From Pseudomonas sp. Irchel 3E13 (GTDB taxonomy: Bacteria > Pseudomonadota > Gammaproteobacteria > Pseudomonadales > Pseudomonadaceae), in assembly GCF_900187455.1 (NCBI RefSeq), contig NZ_FYDX01000005.1, positions 248,001 through 312,000 of the forward strand: DNA of 64,000 bases. Direction: 5' to 3'. Below the pieces are notes generated by a model, which worked only from the letters and a program-made list of their open reading frames with translations, made no database searches and was not told where the DNA came from. The translations under genes and the position numbers were made by a program. Position 1 is the first letter of the stretch. Each line of letters opens with the position of its first letter. Positions 37,208 through 48,005 of this stretch are shown here, one piece after another.

Positions 37208-37273
37208 TAGGCTTCCAGCAGCAACTGCTCGTTTTTTAAACAGATTTGGAATACGCCCGTCGCTGCTGAGCAC

Positions 37274-38407
37274 TCATCGCTCTGCAATTTCTCGAACTAT
37301 TGCCAATGTTTCGTCGATTACGCGGCGTTCGGTGTAGAAATGTGGGGAAAAACGCACCCCCATGCCGCGCGGGATACATACCACCTGATTTTCCTTCAAT
37401 TGCCGATGAACCTCCGCGTTGTCCACGCCATCGATGCTGAAAGACACGATGCCGGCGCGGCGAGCCGGATCCTGTGGGCTGTGCAAGCGCACGCCGGGGA
37501 TAGCGCCGAGTCCGTCGTGCAGCCAGCGCACGCGTTCTGCGATAGCGGCAGCGACCTGTTCCATCCCCACTTCTTCAAGCAATGATAGGCTGGCTTCGAG
37601 CGCTGCGGCGCCGAGCATGTTCGGACTGCCGCATTCGAAACGCCGGGCGCTTTGAGCGGGTTCCCAGGTGGTGCGGTTGTAGTCGCCCATGTGTTCCAGC
37701 ATGTGCCAGCCATATTCGCTGAGCTTCAGTTGCGGGCGAACCTCGGCACGGCAGTAGAACATCCCCAGGCCTTCCGGGCCGAGCATCCATTTGTGGCCAT
37801 CGGCCATGGCGAAGTCGCACTGGCAGGCCTGCGCATCGAAGGGCAGGGCGCCGATCTGCTGGATGGCGTCGACACAAAACAGCACGCCGCGCTCGCGGCA
37901 GCCCTGGCCGAGGCGCACCAGGTCCATGCGCAGACCGCTGGCGAACTGCACCGAGCTGATCGACATCAGTCGGGTTCGTGGTCCGCAGGCGGCCAGCAGT
38001 GCGGCTTCCGGATCGTCACCCTTGAGATCGGCCTGGACCACTTCGACGCCTTGGCTCGCCAAGGCCTCCCAGACGATGCGGTTGGACGGGAATTCTTCGT
38101 TGCTGATGACGATCTGGTCGCCTGACTGCCAATCCAGTCCAAAGGCCACGAAGGACAACGCCTCGGACGTGTTCTTGACCAGTGCGATGTCGTCGGTGGA
38201 GGGGGCATTGATCAGGCGCTGCAGGCGCTCGCGCAGACGCTGCTCCATGAGCATCCACTCCGGGTAGTCGCGGGCGCCCAGCCAAACGTTTTCCCGGGCG
38301 AAGCGGCTGACCGCCTCGCTGGCGCGTTTCGGCCAGGGTGCGACGGCCGCGTGATTCAGGTAACGCAGGCCCGGGGCCTGTTCGAACTCTTCAGGAAACG
38401 TAGACAT
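37274..38407 (-). CDS. Class V PLP-dependent aminotransferase (cysteine desulfurase-like)
   Basis: The 377-residue fold type I PLP enzyme has cofactor lysine in MADGHKWMLGPEG (about 209). It has N-terminal YLNHAAVAPWP, the VKNTSEALSFVAFGL phosphate-binding region and a DAIQQIG Asp. The subfamily includes cysteine desulfurases and isopenicillin N epimerase-like enzymes; I see no flexible active-site Cys loop that would prove desulfurase activity. It is divergent from a TetR regulator gene that might control it. Confidence 0.88.
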   Translation of the reverse strand: MSTFPEEFEQAPGLRYLNHAAVAPWPKRASEAVSRFARENVWLGARDYPEWMLMEQRLRERLQRLINAPSTDDIALVKNTSEALSFVAFGLDWQSGDQIVISNEEFPSNRIVWEALASQGVEVVQADLKGDDPEAALLAACGPRTRLMSISSVQFASGLRMDLVRLGQGCRERGVLFCVDAIQQIGALPFDAQACQCDFAMADGHKWMLGPEGLGMFYCRAEVRPQLKLSEYGWHMLEHMGDYNRTTWEPAQSARRFECGSPNMLGAAALEASLSLLEEVGMEQVAAAIAERVRWLHDGLGAIPGVRLHSPQDPARRAGIVSFSIDGVDNAEVHRQLKENQVVCIPRGMGVRFSPHFYTERRVIDETLAIVREIAER

Positions 38408-38479
38408 GGTTGGATGATCCGTGCATTTTGGCGCAAGTTAGGCATAATACTTGGCTTCGATTTTGATCCAGTCCTTCTT

Positions 38480-39118
38480 ATGCAGAAAGAACCTCGTAAG
38501 GTCCGTGAGTTTCGTCGCCGTGAGCAAGAAATTCTCGATACCGCACTCAAGCTGTTTCTCGAACAGGGTGAAGACAGCGTCACCGTCGAGATGATCGCTG
38601 ATGCAGTGGGTATCGGCAAAGGCACGATCTACAAGCACTTCAAATCCAAGGCGGAGATCTACCTGCGCCTGATGCTCGACTATGAGCGCGATTTGAACCA
38701 ATTGCTGCACTCCGCCGACGTCGACCGTGACAAGGAAGCCTTGTCGCGTGCCTATTTCGAATTCCGCATGCGTGATCCACAGCGCTACCGGTTGTTCGAT
38801 CGCCTTGAAGAAAAGGTGGTCAAGGGGCATCAGGTTCCGGACATGGTCGAGGAGTTGCACAAGATCCGTGCCTCGAACTTCGATCGCCTGACCCTGCTGA
38901 TCAAGGGGCGCATCAGCGAAGGCAAGCTGGAAGATGTACCGCCGTACTTCCACTACTGCGCCGCCTGGGCGCTGGTGCACGGTGCCGTGGCGCTCTACCA
39001 CTCGCCGTTCTGGAGCAACGTCCTGGAAGATCAGGAAGGTTTCTTCCAGTTCCTCATGGATATCGGCGTGCGCATGGGCAACAAGCGCAAACGCGATCCG
39101 GAGCCTTCTGCTAGCTGA
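38480..39118 (+). CDS. TetR-family transcriptional regulator (PA2957-like)
   Basis: The 212-residue protein has an N-terminal TetR helix-turn-helix at about 20-66 (ILDTALKLFLEQGEDSVTVE, IGKGTIYKHFKSKAEIYLRL). The ligand-binding half contains ALVHGAVALYHSPFW. I chose ATG at 38480; the 43 upstream residues of the open frame are leader overlapping the divergent aminotransferase. The gene order tatD-aminotransferase-TetR resembles P. aeruginosa PA2959-PA2957. The regulon is unknown; it may act on the divergent gene. Confidence 0.9.
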   Translation: MQKEPRKVREFRRREQEILDTALKLFLEQGEDSVTVEMIADAVGIGKGTIYKHFKSKAEIYLRLMLDYERDLNQLLHSADVDRDKEALSRAYFEFRMRDPQRYRLFDRLEEKVVKGHQVPDMVEELHKIRASNFDRLTLLIKGRISEGKLEDVPPYFHYCAAWALVHGAVALYHSPFWSNVLEDQEGFFQFLMDIGVRMGNKRKRDPEPSAS

Positions 39119-39244
39119 TAGCCGTTTGCGACACAACGCTACTGGGCGCGACAGGGCGGGAATATACTTTGGGTGTGAGGCTTGCAAAAACCTGATTTAT
39201 GAGTCAGGTTTCGCGAGCCCGATTCATCCATGCCGGAGTTTTCC

Positions 39245-40213
39245 ATGATCGTCGACCGTCAAGGCAGGCGTTTTCGCAATTTGCGTGTCAGCCTTACCGC
39301 CGCCTGCAATTACGCGTGCACTTATTGCGTGCCTGATGGGAAACGACTGGTCGCCGCCCAGGACGAGCTGTCTGCCGAGGCCTTGGCTCGCGGCGTGGCT
39401 TACCTGATCGAGGCCGCTGGCATCGAGCGTCTGCGGGTAACCGGTGGCGAGCCACTGGTCAGCCCCAAGCTGGAAGCCTTCCTCAAGACGGTCGCCGGAT
39501 TCGGCCTGGACGACATCAGCCTCACCACAAACGGCCAACTCCTGGCGCGCAAGCTTCCCCTGCTTTGCGAAACCGGCATCCGCCGACTCAATGTCTCCCT
39601 CGATACCCTCGACGCTAGCGCCTTCCGGAGCATCTCCCGTGGTGGCGACCTGGCCAGTGTGCTGGATGGCATGGCCCAAGCGGCGGCGACAGGCATGAAG
39701 ATCAAGGTCAACATGGTGCCGCTGCGCGGACAGAACCTCGATCAGGTCTTGCCGCTGCTGGATTTCTGCCTGGAGCATGGCTACGAGTTGCGCTTCATCG
39801 AGCTGATGCGAATGGGCCACCTGGCCAAGGACAACAATATGTTCCTGCAGCAGTTCGTCGGCCTTGAGCAACTGCTGCAAATCATCGGCGAGCGCTACGA
39901 GTACGCCCAGGCCGAGGCGCCGATCGATGCCACCGCGCTGCGTTATCGGGTTCCGGGGCGGGGCGTCTTCGGTGTGATCGCCAATGAAAGCGTGCCTTTC
40001 TGCCGGACCTGCTCACGGCTGCGTCTGTCCTCCACCGGCTGGCTTCATGGTTGCCTGTCGTCGAGCAATCGACATTTCATTGGCGACCTGCTCGACCAGC
40101 CGCGCCATCAGGCCCTGCCGGCGTTGCAAGGGCTGTTGGTCAAGGCGCTGGGCGACAAGCAGAGCGTTGCCTTCTCCGGTGGCGCCACAGTGATGAAAAT
40201 CATCGGCGGCTAG
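39245..40213 (+). CDS. moaA: GTP 3',8-cyclase MoaA
   Basis: The 322-residue radical SAM enzyme starts molybdenum cofactor synthesis by converting GTP to 3',8-cyclo-GTP. The SAM-cluster cysteines are C21, C25 and C28 (CNYACTYC). The second 4Fe-4S site is CRTC plus a Cys about 14 residues on (GWLHGC). The conserved C-terminal GG is present. ATG at 39245 is preferred, with an alternative five codons upstream. Pseudomonas commonly has two MoaA paralogues. No other moa genes are adjacent. Confidence 0.9.
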   Translation: MIVDRQGRRFRNLRVSLTAACNYACTYCVPDGKRLVAAQDELSAEALARGVAYLIEAAGIERLRVTGGEPLVSPKLEAFLKTVAGFGLDDISLTTNGQLLARKLPLLCETGIRRLNVSLDTLDASAFRSISRGGDLASVLDGMAQAAATGMKIKVNMVPLRGQNLDQVLPLLDFCLEHGYELRFIELMRMGHLAKDNNMFLQQFVGLEQLLQIIGERYEYAQAEAPIDATALRYRVPGRGVFGVIANESVPFCRTCSRLRLSSTGWLHGCLSSSNRHFIGDLLDQPRHQALPALQGLLVKALGDKQSVAFSGGATVMKIIGG

Positions 40214-40286
40214 CTCGGCAAGCTGGCGCAAAATCTGCATCAGCGGGCTGTTCGCCGGTTTTCCGTCGCCGGCTCCTGGAGGAAAG

Positions 40287-40889
40287 ATGCGTAGCCTGGT
40301 TCTGCTGATAGCGCTGATGGCGCTGGGTGGCTGCATGAATGTCAGCGACATGGGTGAGGGCGCCCGTTACCACATGAGCGACGCCGGTCTGCTTGATCAC
40401 AGCGATACCCAGCGTTCGATGTCGCTGCGTTTGCAGCCTGACTCGTTCATTTTCATCGCCCAGGGCGCATTCGTCCCGCCGGGTGGTGCCTATCCGCGGC
40501 CAAACGTGGTGGCGGAGGAGGCCTTCAAGGGCTTCATCGAATACTTCCCGCTGGTGCGTCGTGCCCAGGGGCCGATCGGCCTCGAACAGGCGCTGACAGA
40601 GGCGCGTGCGGTGGGAGCGCATTATCTGCTCTACACCCGCTTCGCCAAGGCAGACAACCGTATCGGCAACGGCGACGAATGGTATGACGAGCAGGCGGTC
40701 GACCGCCTCGGTGTCGATACCGGTGTTGTGCAGATGATGCTTATCGAGACCAGCACCCGCTACCTGATCGATACCGCGAGAATTCGCAGTCGTGGCGGAT
40801 TGCTGACGTTCCACGACAACAAGCCGGAAGATTTGCTCGGCCCGCCGCTCGAGAACTACGCTCGCTCGCTCCTGGGTCTGGGTCGCTGA
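40287..40889 (+). CDS. DUF4823 lipoprotein
   Basis: The 200-residue protein has a lipoprotein signal peptide with lipobox LGGC (Cys16) after GGAGGAAAG and ATG. Asn at +3 does not match the Asp+2 inner-membrane retention signal, so an outer-membrane location is likely. The mature part (ARAVGAHYLLYTRFAKADNR, LIETSTRYLIDTARI) fits the DUF4823 family of unknown function. It lies 12 nt before the DUF1285 gene. Confidence 0.85.
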   Translation: MRSLVLLIALMALGGCMNVSDMGEGARYHMSDAGLLDHSDTQRSMSLRLQPDSFIFIAQGAFVPPGGAYPRPNVVAEEAFKGFIEYFPLVRRAQGPIGLEQALTEARAVGAHYLLYTRFAKADNRIGNGDEWYDEQAVDRLGVDTGVVQMMLIETSTRYLIDTARIRSRGGLLTFHDNKPEDLLGPPLENYARSLLGLGR

Positions 40890-40901
40890 GGACTACGAAC
40901 A

Positions 40902-41462
40902 ATGGCTGAAACGGGTAAGGCCAACGACCTGTTGGCGCAGATTCCCAAGGCGGAAAAGGGCTTGCCGCCCGTCCACCTGTGGAATCCGGACTTCTGCGGC
41001 GATATCGACATGCGCATCGCCCGTGACGGCACCTGGTTCTATCTGGGTACGCCGATTGGTCGCAAACCCATGGTGCGGCTGTTTTCCACCATCATTCGCC
41101 GGGACGGTGATGATTATTTCCTGGTGACGCCGGTGGAAAAGGTGGGCATCACGGTGGATGACGCGCCGTTCGTCGCGGTAAGTCTCGAGGTGCAAGGCCG
41201 CGGGGAGCAGCAGGTGCTGTGTTTCACCAGCAATGTCGAGGACCGGGTCGAGGCCGGCCCCGAGCATCCGTTGCGCTTCGTCATCGATCCTGTAACTCAG
41301 GAGCCTTCGCCCTACGTGCACATGCGCGCCAATCTCGAAGCGCTGATCCATCGCAATGTGTTTTATCAGTTGGTGGATCTGGCGGTCACCCGGGAGATCG
41401 ACGGCGAGGCGTGGCTGGGTGTGTGGAGTTCAGGGGTGTTCTACCCCATCGGCAAGGAGTGA
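40902..41462 (+). CDS. DUF1285 family protein
   Basis: The 186-residue soluble protein contains LPPVHLWNPDFCGDIDMRI, DGTWFYLGTPIGRKPMVRLF and DDYFLVTPVEKVGI, the conserved core of DUF1285, structurally two small beta-rich domains of unknown function. It probably shares a transcript with the DUF4823 lipoprotein gene. I see no catalytic motif. Confidence 0.88.
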   Translation: MAETGKANDLLAQIPKAEKGLPPVHLWNPDFCGDIDMRIARDGTWFYLGTPIGRKPMVRLFSTIIRRDGDDYFLVTPVEKVGITVDDAPFVAVSLEVQGRGEQQVLCFTSNVEDRVEAGPEHPLRFVIDPVTQEPSPYVHMRANLEALIHRNVFYQLVDLAVTREIDGEAWLGVWSSGVFYPIGKE

Positions 41463-41527
41463 ACCTGAGGTGGGCGTCCGCGGTGGCGGGCGCCAGGCCT
41501 GCCAATAAAACTTTTCGGCCGGAAATG

Positions 41528-41562
41528 AAAAAACCTCCAGTGCTTGCGCATCTGGAGGTTTT
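41528..41562. terminator. Bidirectional terminator between the DUF1285 gene and tRNA-Asn
   Basis: CCTCCAG/CTGGAGG is flanked by A6 on the left and T4 on the right, serving the DUF1285 gene (plus) and tRNA-Asn (minus). Confidence 0.85.
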
Positions 41563-41569
41563 CAGTATT

Positions 41570-41645
41570 TGGCTCCACGACCTGGACTCGAACCAGGGAC
41601 CCAATGATTAACAGTCATTTGCTCTACCAACTGAGCTATCGCGGA
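41570..41645 (-). tRNA. tRNA-Asn (anticodon GTT)
   Basis: The 76-nt cloverleaf on the minus strand has acceptor TCCGCGA pairing with TCGTGGA (one G-U), anticodon GTT in CTGTTAA and an encoded CCA. Confidence 0.97.
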
Positions 41646-41656
41646 ATCTGTGGCGT

Positions 41657-41684
41657 ATCTTACTGATTGCTAAAGGGAAGTCAA
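41657..41684 (-). promoter_or_regulatory. Promoter of tRNA-Asn
   Basis: On the minus strand, TTGACT (complement of 41679-41684), a 16-bp spacer and TAAGAT (complement of 41657-41662) lie just upstream of the tRNA. The -35 sits in the loop of a 43-bp dyad. Confidence 0.75.
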
Positions 41685-41704
41685 GCCTCCCTTTGGCAAT
41701 CAGT
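41662..41704. other. 43-bp dyad overlapping the tRNA-Asn promoter
   Basis: ACTGATTGC/GCAATCAGT and inner AAAGGGA/TCCCTTT make a 17-bp stem (one G-U) with a 9-nt loop. The plus strand continues GATTTTT. It may terminate plus-strand antisense transcripts or end the aminotransferase message. Confidence 0.7.
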
Positions 41705-41709
41705 GATTT

Positions 41710-42906
41710 TTACAGAACTTCGACAATCGCCTTGGTGACGACGTGAATATTGCTCTGGTTCAGCGTGGCAACGCAGATGCGGCCAGTGTCCAGCGCGTAG
41801 ATGCCGTACTCGTCCTTCAGACGGGTAACCTGCTCAACGCTCAGGCCGGAGTAGGAGAACATGCCGCGTTGGCGACCGACGAAGCTGAAGTCACGCTTGG
41901 CGCCGTATTCAGCCAGCAGTTCGACCATCTGCTTGCGCATGCCGTGGATGCGGCCGCGCATTTCACCCAGCTCGGTTTCCCACATCTGACGCAGCTCGGC
42001 GCTGTTCAGTACCGCGGCGACGATGCTGGCACCGTGGGTTGGCGGGTTGGAGTAGGTGGTGCGGATCACGCGTTTGACCTGGGACAGCACGCGAGTGCTT
42101 TCTTCCTTGGCGCTGGTGACGATCGACAGGGCACCGACACGCTCGCCATACAGCGAGAACGACTTGGAGAACGAGCTGGAAACGAAGAAGTCCAGGCCCG
42201 ACTCGGCGAACAGGCGTACCGCGAAGGCGTCTTCGGCAATGCCGTCGCCAAAGCCCTGGTAAGCCATGTCCAGGAATGGAACGTGACCCTTGGCCTTGAT
42301 GACTTCCAGGACGTTTTTCCAGTCCGCCAGGCTCAGGTCCACACCGGTCGGGTTATGGCAGCAAGCGTGCAGGACGATGATCGAACCGGCTGGCAGCTCG
42401 TTCAGGTCTTCCAGCATGCCGGAGCGGTTGACGTCGTTGCTCGGCGCGTCGTAGTAGCGATAGTTCTGCACCGGGAAACCGGCGGTTTCGAACAGGGCGC
42501 GGTGGTTTTCCCAGCTCGGGTCGCTGATGGCGACGACGGCGTTCGGCGACAGTTGCTTGAGGAAGTCGGCACCAATTTTCAGTGCGCCAGTACCGCCGAC
42601 GGCTTGAACGGTCACCACACGGCCTTCGGCCAGCAGTGGAGACTCGGTACCGAACAGCAGTTTCTGAACAGCCTGGTCGTAGGCAGCGATACCGTCGATT
42701 GGCAGGTAACCGCGGGAAGCGTGCTGTGCAGCACGTTGGGTTTCGGCTTCGATGACCGCACGCAGCAGTGGGATGCGTCCTTCTTCGTTGCAGTAGACGC
42801 CTACGCCCAGGTTGACCTTGTTGGTACGTGGATCGGCGTTGAATGCTTCGTTGAGGCCCAGAATGGGATCGCGTGGTGCCAGCTCGACAGCGGAAAACAG
42901 GCTCAT
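41710..42906 (-). CDS. Aromatic/aspartate amino acid aminotransferase (TyrB/AspC type)
   Basis: The 398-residue class I PLP aminotransferase has N-terminal DPILGLNEAFNADPRTNKVNLGVGVY. The substrate region is HACCHNPTGVD, the PLP lysine is in SSSFSKSFSLYGERVG, and the C-terminal arginine lies in the GMFSYSGL region. It interconverts aromatic or acidic amino acids with their 2-oxo acids; sequence alone does not separate TyrB from AspC. Synteny with PA3139 next to uvrB supports orthology. Confidence 0.9.
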   Translation of the reverse strand: MSLFSAVELAPRDPILGLNEAFNADPRTNKVNLGVGVYCNEEGRIPLLRAVIEAETQRAAQHASRGYLPIDGIAAYDQAVQKLLFGTESPLLAEGRVVTVQAVGGTGALKIGADFLKQLSPNAVVAISDPSWENHRALFETAGFPVQNYRYYDAPSNDVNRSGMLEDLNELPAGSIIVLHACCHNPTGVDLSLADWKNVLEVIKAKGHVPFLDMAYQGFGDGIAEDAFAVRLFAESGLDFFVSSSFSKSFSLYGERVGALSIVTSAKEESTRVLSQVKRVIRTTYSNPPTHGASIVAAVLNSAELRQMWETELGEMRGRIHGMRKQMVELLAEYGAKRDFSFVGRQRGMFSYSGLSVEQVTRLKDEYGIYALDTGRICVATLNQSNIHVVTKAIVEVL

Positions 42907-43135
42907 TATTACCTTGGCTCTGAATTGGAGGGTGAGTAGGGTTTGCACGCTCCAGCCGAATGCACTAGAGCGGTGCACAAACGGGGAGTCAGTATAGTGA
43001 TACCGACCGGTCACGGCGACAGTCTGCCGCAGCTTTTCCTGCTGTTTGTGGGAATATTTTTCGACCGTTAGTCGAATCCTTCAGTCAACAGTAGGAAATG
43101 CACTGCGCGCTGGGTTGAAACTGGCGTAGGGCGCC

Positions 43136-43171
43136 TTCAATTGGGTATAAGTACTGTCTAAAAATACAGTT
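43136..43171 (+). promoter_or_regulatory. uvrB promoter with LexA (SOS) box
   Basis: A LexA site TACTG-TCTAAAAA-TACAG with CTGT/ACAG arms eight bases apart lies at 43152-43171. It overlaps the -10 of a putative promoter with TTCAAT (43136-43141), 17 bp and TAAAAA (43159-43164). Repressor binding would block transcription. Confidence 0.85.
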
Positions 43172-43202
43172 ACCTGTATTCGCACTTAACCAGGGGTTCG
43201 TC

Positions 43203-45218
<2,016 letters not shown>

Positions 45219-45244
45219 CGTTTCTGTCGCTCATGACGGCCAAG

Positions 45245-45276
45245 TCGCTGGCAAGCGGTGCTCTGCTTGCCAGCGA
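45245..45276. repeat. REP-like palindrome between uvrB and the MFS gene
   Basis: TCGCTGGCAAGC and GCTTGCCAGCGA form a perfect 12-bp inverted repeat with an 8-nt loop. The core is shared with the element at 61254-61277. It may also serve as a transcription stop between convergent genes. Confidence 0.7.
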
Positions 45277-45281
45277 TCAGG

Positions 45282-46832
45282 TCAGTGCGCTTCTCCGGCT
45301 TTCAAGCCCTGCGGCAATTTCCGGGTCAATACGACCGCCACCATGCTGATCGCCAGGCCGATCCCAACGAAATGGAAGGCATCGTTGTAGGCCATGATCA
45401 GCGCCTGCTGATGGACGATTTCGCTCAGCTTGCCCAGCGCAGCAGCCTCGCTGCCCAGCTTCTCCGTCAGCAATGCCAGCCGTTCCGCGACTTGCGGGTT
45501 GGTCGGCACCACCGATTCCCGCAAATAGTCGAAATAGGTCTTGGCCCGAGCGTCCAGCAGGGTTGCCAGCAGGGCGATGCCGATGGCGCCGCCCAGGTTG
45601 CGCAGGATGTTGAACAGGCTCGACGCCGAGCCGGCGTCCTGCGGCTGGATGTACGCCGTGGCAATCAGCGAGATGGTCACCATGATCATCGGCTGGCCAA
45701 GGGCGCGGATGATCTGGATATGGTTGAACTGGCTGCCGGCGAAATCCGGATTGAGCACCCCGGAGCTGAAGCTGGCCAGGCCAAAGAGACCAAAGCCCAG
45801 GGCGCAGAGGATCTTCGGCGAAATCACCTTCATCAATTGCGGCACCAGCGGAATCAGGAATAACTGCGGGATGCCCATCCACATGATCACTTCGCCGATC
45901 TGCAGCGCGTTGTAGTTCTGGATCTGCGCCAGATACAGCGGCAGCAGATAGATCGAGCCATACAGCCCTACGCCCATCCCCAGGCTGGCAATGCTCGACA
46001 GGCCGAAATTACGGTTCTTGAGGATGCGCAGGTTGATCAGCGGGTTCGGCTTGGACAACTGCAGGATCACGAAGGTGATCAGGCTGACCACGGCGATACT
46101 GCCCAGGCCGACAATCAGGCTCGATTCCAGCCAGTCCTTGCGATGCCCTTCTTCAAGAAACACCTGCAGGCAACCCAGGCCCACGCCGAGGGTGACGATG
46201 CCGGCGTAATCGGTGCTTTTCAGCAACTCCCAGTGAGCTTCCTTCTTCTCCAGGCCATAAAGCAAGCCGGCGATCATGATCAGGCCGGGTGGGATGTTGA
46301 TGTAGAAGATGTACTCCCAGCCCCAGTTTTCTGTCAGCCAACCTCCCAGTGTCGGACCGATCGAGGGCGCGAAGGTCGCGGTCATGGCAAACATCGCCAT
46401 GCCCTTGGCGCGATGGTGCTCGGGCAGCTTGATCAGGGTCAGGGTGAAGGCCAGCGGGATCAATGCCCCGCCGGTAAAGCCCTGCATGGCGCGGAAGATG
46501 ATCATGCTCTCCAGGTTCCAGGCCATCGAGCACAACAACGAGGAAGCCAGGAAGCCGAGGGACACCCACACCGCCAGTCGCCGGGCCGAGAGTAACTGCA
46601 CCAGCCAGGCGGTGAGCGGAATCATGATGATTTCGGCTACAAGGTACGAGGTCGAAATCCACGAGCCTTCTTCCAGCGTCGCTGACAGCGCGCCTTGAAT
46701 GTCCTTGAGCGACGAGTTGGTGATCTGGATGTCCAGCACCGCCATGAAGGCACCGAGCATCACGCTCATCACCGCGATCCAGTCGCGTCGGCTCGGCTCG
46801 CCGACGGGACGGATCAGTTGATCACCGGCCAT
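45282..46832 (-). CDS. DHA2-family drug efflux MFS transporter (EmrB type)
   Basis: The 516-residue inner-membrane proton antiporter has about 14 predicted spans. It begins WIAVMSVMLGAFMAVLDIQITNSSL and has the GGWLTENWGWEYIFYINIPPG motif-C-like region typical of EmrB/QacA. The upstream overlapping gene supplies the membrane-fusion partner (11-bp overlap). Start is ATG at 46832. The pair resembles PA3137-PA3136. No outer-membrane factor gene is adjacent, so a TolC-like protein would come from elsewhere. Substrates are unknown. Confidence 0.9.
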   Translation of the reverse strand: MAGDQLIRPVGEPSRRDWIAVMSVMLGAFMAVLDIQITNSSLKDIQGALSATLEEGSWISTSYLVAEIIMIPLTAWLVQLLSARRLAVWVSLGFLASSLLCSMAWNLESMIIFRAMQGFTGGALIPLAFTLTLIKLPEHHRAKGMAMFAMTATFAPSIGPTLGGWLTENWGWEYIFYINIPPGLIMIAGLLYGLEKKEAHWELLKSTDYAGIVTLGVGLGCLQVFLEEGHRKDWLESSLIVGLGSIAVVSLITFVILQLSKPNPLINLRILKNRNFGLSSIASLGMGVGLYGSIYLLPLYLAQIQNYNALQIGEVIMWMGIPQLFLIPLVPQLMKVISPKILCALGFGLFGLASFSSGVLNPDFAGSQFNHIQIIRALGQPMIMVTISLIATAYIQPQDAGSASSLFNILRNLGGAIGIALLATLLDARAKTYFDYLRESVVPTNPQVAERLALLTEKLGSEAAALGKLSEIVHQQALIMAYNDAFHFVGIGLAISMVAVVLTRKLPQGLKAGEAH

Positions 46833-47862
46833 CGCTACGCAGATCGACGGTGGCGGTGACCGACATGCCCGGGCGGATACGGCCATGCAGCGGGTTATCG
46901 GCGGCGAAGGTCAGTTTTACCGGAATACGCTGTACGACCTTGGTGAAGTTACCGGTGGCGTTGTCTGGCGGCAGCAGGCTGAACTGCGCGCCGGAAGCGG
47001 CGAACAGACTGTCCACGCGGCCTTCGATCGGCGTGTCCGGGTAGCTGTCAAACACCAGTTCGGCGCGAAGGCCGGGCTGCATCCTGCCGATCTGGGTTTC
47101 CTTGAAGTTGGCCTGGACCCAGATGTCTTCGTCGGGAACGATCGACAGCAGGTAGGCGCCGGCCTGCACGTACTGGCCGTCGCGCGCGGAACGCTGGCCG
47201 ACCATGCCGCTGATGGGCGCGTGGATTTCGCTGCGGGTCAGGTTCAGCTCGGCTTGGGCCAGGTCGGTGCGGGCGGTGGCGATCTGCGCATCGAGGCGCT
47301 TGAGTTCGGCTTCCAGTGCGCTGACCTGCTGGCGCTGGCCCTGCAAATCGGCCTGGGCCTTGCTCACCTGAGAGCGGGCGACGTTGCTTTCGGCGGAAAG
47401 GGTGGTCACCCGTTCCTCGGAAACGAAGCCCGGCTTGCGCAGCGCCTGGGCGCGATTCAAGTCTAGTTGCGTGCGGCCCAGGGTGGCCTGGTTGGCGGAG
47501 ACCTGGGCCCGGCCGGCGGCAATCAGGCTGGATTGCTGGGTCAGCCGGCTGTCGGCCTGCAAGCGTTCGGCCTCGCGGGTCGCGAGGGTGGCGCGGGCGC
47601 GTTCGACGGCAAACTGGAAATCGTCGCCTTCCAGGCGAACCAGCAGGTCGCCCTTGTTCACGTGCTGGTTGTCCTGTACCAGGACGGCGTCGATACGGGC
47701 GCCGAGCTGGCTGGAGACCCGGGTGATCTCGCCCTGGACATAGGCGTTGTCAGTGCTTTCGTAGAAGCGGCCTTTGAAATACCACTGGGCGAAGAACGCG
47801 AGGGAAATCAGCAGGACCAGAAGAAGAAAAATCAGCAGGCGGCGCTTGAGTTGGGCTGGCAT
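46822..47862 (-). CDS. Membrane fusion protein (EmrA/HlyD type)
   Basis: The 346-residue periplasmic adaptor has one TM span at about 8-28. A lipoyl/barrel-sandwich half STDNAYVQGEITRVSSQLGARI precedes a long alpha-helical coiled hairpin (about 95-200). The second half-motif is RSEIHAPISGMVGQRS, followed by a beta-barrel. It connects the DHA2 pump encoded downstream to an outer-membrane channel. The ATG at 47862 has no clear Shine-Dalgarno; an upstream in-frame start adds 19 residues without signal character. Confidence 0.9.
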   Translation of the reverse strand: MPAQLKRRLLIFLLLVLLISLAFFAQWYFKGRFYESTDNAYVQGEITRVSSQLGARIDAVLVQDNQHVNKGDLLVRLEGDDFQFAVERARATLATREAERLQADSRLTQQSSLIAAGRAQVSANQATLGRTQLDLNRAQALRKPGFVSEERVTTLSAESNVARSQVSKAQADLQGQRQQVSALEAELKRLDAQIATARTDLAQAELNLTRSEIHAPISGMVGQRSARDGQYVQAGAYLLSIVPDEDIWVQANFKETQIGRMQPGLRAELVFDSYPDTPIEGRVDSLFAASGAQFSLLPPDNATGNFTKVVQRIPVKLTFAADNPLHGRIRPGMSVTATVDLRSDGR

Positions 47863-48005
47863 GGGGACGATCGTTCCGAAAATGTAAGCAAATTTAACAA
47901 GTTTTGGATCCAGCCGCACAAGTGGCGATCACGCCCATTACTGGAGCCCGGCGCCTGCTCCCTGTTAACATCGCGGCTTTGTTTCATCTCTTGTTCGAGA
48001 CTCTC

